From positions 992,001 to 1,056,000 of the forward strand of contig CAWCIV010000001.1 of the NCBI GenBank assembly GCA_963795805.1: a stretch of 64,000 nucleotides of DNA, read 5' to 3'. Numbering within the stretch: position 1 is the first letter of the stretch; each line of letters begins with the position of its first letter. Positions 61,695 to 64,000 of the stretch are shown in pieces. Made by a program: the position numbers and the translations under genes. A model generated the notes under the pieces. That model did no database searches and was not told where the DNA came from. It was given only the letters and a program-made list of their open reading frames with translations. The stretch is from JALYYC01 sp963795805. Its GTDB lineage: Bacteria > Chloroflexota > Dormibacteria > CF-121.

Positions 61695-62804
61695 CTGCGC
61701 ATCACCGCGATCGAAACGCGGCACTACCGGTACCCGCTCGATCCGCCCTTTAATGCGGCGTGGGACCCGGTGCCGCGAACGCATATCGATGAAACGCTGG
61801 CGATCGTCCACACCGACGAAGGCCTGACCGGCGTCGCCGGCGGCGCCCCCCTCCCCGATCGGGCGGAACTGGAGCACCTCCTCAAAGGCGTCGACCCGTT
61901 CCGGACGGAGGTGGTCCGCGATATTTGCGAGACGGTCGACTTCCACGGCGGACGTCCGTGGACGGTTGAGGTGGCGGTCTGGGACCTGGTCGGCCGCGCC
62001 CTGGGGAAGCCGCTCTGGCAGGTTCTTGGCGGCCGGTCCGATCGTCTCATCGCCTACGTCTCGAGCGGCGAGCGCGCGGCGCCGGAGGAGCGGGTCCGCC
62101 GAGTCGGAGCGCTACGGAAGGCCGGGGTCCGCGCCACGAAGATCCGCCTCGGGCATGCGGACTGGCGTGAGGATGTCGAGGTCGTGCAGCAGGTCCGATC
62201 AGCCGTCGGGTCGGAGATGGCAATCATGGTCGACGCCAACCAGGGATGGCGAATGGCGGGCGACCAGCGCACGCCGTGGGATCTTCCGACAGCGATTGCC
62301 TGCGCCCACGCGCTGGAGCGGTGCGACGTCTACTGGCTCGAGGAGGCGCTCCCAACCTGGAACGTCGACGGCTATGCGCAACTTCGATCCCGGACATCGG
62401 TCCGGCTGGCGGCGGGTGAGATGGTGCGCAGCCTCTACGAGGCCCGCGATCTCGTCGTGCGCGGCGGTATCGACGTCGTGCAGCCGGACGTCGTCCTGGC
62501 CGGCGGCATCGGCGGCTGCCGGAAGATCGCGGCGCTCACCGACCTCTTTGGGCGGTCATTCTCCCCGCACACGTGGTCGACCGGGATGGGCTTGCTGGCC
62601 AATCTGCACGTCGCCTGCGCGGTCTCGACCACCCCGTTCATCGAGGTGCCCTACGACGCACCGGCCTGGAGCAGTGAGCGCCGCGACTGGATGCTGCCCA
62701 CGCCGATGCAAATCGACGCGGACGGAACGATCAAGCCACCGCCGGGTCCGGGGCTGGGCGCGACGCCCGACCTGGACGCGATCGAAAAGTACCGAATCGC
62801 ATGA
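61695..62804 (+). CDS. Mandelate racemase/muconate lactonizing enzyme family protein
   Basis: 369 residues if CTG 61695 is the start (LRITAIETRHYRYPL); the first ATG, 61770, would remove the conserved first strand. Enolase-superfamily residues: ATKIRLGH (catalytic Lys), VDANQGW, WLEEAL, AAGEMVRS as metal ligands, and SPHTW with the partner His. The His plus Lys pattern fits acid-sugar dehydratases or racemases. A run AAGGGA precedes the CTG. Overlaps the dehydrogenase gene by 4 nt. Confidence 0.85.
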   Translation: MRITAIETRHYRYPLDPPFNAAWDPVPRTHIDETLAIVHTDEGLTGVAGGAPLPDRAELEHLLKGVDPFRTEVVRDICETVDFHGGRPWTVEVAVWDLVGRALGKPLWQVLGGRSDRLIAYVSSGERAAPEERVRRVGALRKAGVRATKIRLGHADWREDVEVVQQVRSAVGSEMAIMVDANQGWRMAGDQRTPWDLPTAIACAHALERCDVYWLEEALPTWNVDGYAQLRSRTSVRLAAGEMVRSLYEARDLVVRGGIDVVQPDVVLAGGIGGCRKIAALTDLFGRSFSPHTWSTGMGLLANLHVACAVSTTPFIEVPYDAPAWSSERRDWMLPTPMQIDADGTIKPPPGPGLGATPDLDAIEKYRIA

Positions 62805-63940
62805 CGGCTCCCATCCACATGACCGCCGCCGTCCTCAGGGAGTTTGGGCAGCCCCAGAAGACGGAGGAGGTCATCCTCGACCCACCCGGACCGGGTGAGG
62901 TCCTGGTCAAGGTGGGCGCCGCGGGAGTGTGTCACTCCGACCTACGGCTCGCTGAGGGCAACCTCGGCATGTTTCGGATCCCGATCATCCTGGGCCACGA
63001 GGGCGCCGGGGTGGTGGTCACGCTTGGCCAGGGCGTTACCCATGTGAAGCCGGGCGACCACGTCGCCTTCTGCATCATCCCGGCCTGCGGCGCATGCGGC
63101 CCCTGCAGGGAAGGCAAACCAACGCTCTGCGAGGTTGCCGGGCGCAACGGCGGTCGCGGCACGCTGATGGACGGGACGAGCCGCCTCCAGCTCGCGTCCG
63201 GCGAGCCGCTGAAGCACTTTCTGTTCGTTTCGTGCTTCGCTGAATACGCCGTCGTGCCGGCGGCATCGGCGGTTCCGATTCCGGCGTCACTGCCGCTCTG
63301 GCAGGCGGCCTTGCTGGGCTGTGCCGTGATCACGGGCGTCGGCGCGGTGCGCAATGTCGCGCGCGTTCAGCGCGGCGACAGTGTTTGCGTCATCGGCGCC
63401 GGCGGCGTTGGCTTGCAGATCATCAAGGCGGCGCAGCTCGCCGGCGCCGAACGCATCATTGTTGTCGACCGAAACACGGAGAAGCTCGACCGGGCCATCA
63501 GCCAGGGGGCGACCGATGCGGTCGACTCATCGCAGGCGGATCCGGCCGCGCGAGTTCGTGAGGTTTCCAACGGCGGGGTCGACCACGCCATCGAGGCCGT
63601 CGGGATCCCCGCGACGATCCGGCTGGCCTGGGACGTCCTGCGTCCTGGCGGCAGCGCCGTGGTGGTCGGACTGGCGGCCGTCGGCGCGGAAGTCTCCATC
63701 CCGGCGATCGAATTCCTTTCGGCCAAGAACCTCAAAGGCTGCTACTACGGCTCAGGCAACCCCGCCGCGGAGCTCCCCGAGCTGGCCGAGATGGCGGCGT
63801 CGGGCCGTTTTCCCCTGGCCGAATCGGTGTCACACTTCACCGACCTCGACGGCATCGATGAGGCGTTCGAGCGCATGAACAAGAGTGTGGGTGCCCGCAC
63901 CGTCATCGTGGTCGACAAGGCCATCGCCGGCGCACTGTAG
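62801..63940 (+). CDS. Zinc-dependent alcohol dehydrogenase (class III-like MDR)
   Basis: 379 residues from ATG 62801. Catalytic zinc ligands in GVCHSD and GHEGAG; structural zinc in CGACGPCREGKPTLC. The nucleotide fold is CVIGAGGVGLQIIKAAQL followed by acidic VVDRN (NAD). The insert GEPLKHFLFVSCFAEYAVV resembles class III/formaldehyde-type or NDMA-dependent enzymes. Given the oxidase and Fae homologue in the same locus, oxidation of a formaldehyde adduct is a reasonable guess. The last 60 bp of the window after it show no feature. Confidence 0.9.
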   Translation: MTAPIHMTAAVLREFGQPQKTEEVILDPPGPGEVLVKVGAAGVCHSDLRLAEGNLGMFRIPIILGHEGAGVVVTLGQGVTHVKPGDHVAFCIIPACGACGPCREGKPTLCEVAGRNGGRGTLMDGTSRLQLASGEPLKHFLFVSCFAEYAVVPAASAVPIPASLPLWQAALLGCAVITGVGAVRNVARVQRGDSVCVIGAGGVGLQIIKAAQLAGAERIIVVDRNTEKLDRAISQGATDAVDSSQADPAARVREVSNGGVDHAIEAVGIPATIRLAWDVLRPGGSAVVVGLAAVGAEVSIPAIEFLSAKNLKGCYYGSGNPAAELPELAEMAASGRFPLAESVSHFTDLDGIDEAFERMNKSVGARTVIVVDKAIAGAL

Positions 63941-64000
63941 GTTCTATCCGGCCGCCTGTCCGCGACGCTAATCCATTGCACTATGCGGCGTACTGACGTA

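Noticed and set aside
1..64000. tRNA, rRNA, CRISPR arrays, transposases, phage genes
   Set aside because: No cloverleaf-like or rRNA-like sequence, regularly spaced repeats, transposase motifs or phage structural genes were recognised on either strand by reading; a dedicated tRNA/CRISPR scan was not possible.

Overview
The window is 64 kb of GC-rich bacterial DNA with tightly packed genes, many 4-base ATGA/GTGA start-stop overlaps and frequent GTG/TTG starts. A LAL-type LuxR regulator, an ATPase-TPR-cyclase protein, an F420-type (deazaflavin) oxidoreductase, a MASE1 kinase and several Tat-exported proteins suggest a soil Chloroflexota or a related high-GC lineage (Dormibacterota or Actinomycetota are alternatives). 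There is no rRNA, tRNA, CRISPR array or recognisable transposase, so the assignment is weak.

Layout. (1) 0-3.7 kb, minus strand: an ATPase-TPR-adenylate cyclase signalling protein coupled to a glycolipid-binding-like protein. (2) 3.75-16.1 kb: a nucleobase catabolism locus. It holds an NCS1 transporter, cytosine deaminase, hydantoinase and an allantoate/N-carbamoyl amidohydrolase, all frameshifted. These are followed by an intact xanthine dehydrogenase (three subunits with an 8-oxoguanine deaminase gene inserted), HIU hydrolase, OHCU decarboxylase, uricase and a DUF3830 protein, giving hypoxanthine to urate to allantoin and on to ureido compounds. (3) 16.5-24.1 kb: a LuxR-LAL regulator with a SnoaL-like/Tat-protein operon and a flavin monooxygenase operon. 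Both operons share a 17-bp upstream element, and the block is flanked by a full adenine deaminase gene and a 3' fragment of a paralogue. (4) 24.1-44 kb: mixed accessory and housekeeping genes (DinB-like, EamA, three MFS exporters, PPK2, acyl-CoA synthetase, MASE1 kinase with a degenerate receiver, Tat-exported C39-like protein, aldo/keto reductase, deazaflavin oxidoreductase, PhnD-like protein, cupin, aldehyde dehydrogenase).

(5) 44.1-63.9 kb: a second large catabolic locus without a local regulator. A peptide-type ABC importer (binding protein, two permeases, fused double ATPase) is translationally coupled to a formaldehyde-activating-enzyme homologue and a dihydropyrimidinase-like enzyme. 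Then come an SDR, an EamA exporter, an ornithine-cyclodeaminase homologue, a histidine-ammonia-lyase homologue whose MIO tripeptide is Cys-Ala-Gly instead of Ala-Ser-Gly, a TudS-related desulfidase, another SDR, a PuuE-like deacetylase, a Gfo/Idh oxidoreductase, a monomeric-sarcosine-oxidase-like flavoenzyme, a betaine-homocysteine-methyltransferase-like protein, an enolase-superfamily enzyme and a zinc alcohol dehydrogenase. Together these suggest uptake and dismantling of an N-methylated, possibly sulfur-bearing, imidazole/hydantoin-type compound with capture of released formaldehyde. That pathway is inference; each gene family assignment rests on visible motifs.

Eleven probable frameshifts are visible, eight of them between 3.85 and 8.5 kb. 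They may be assembly indels or real decay.
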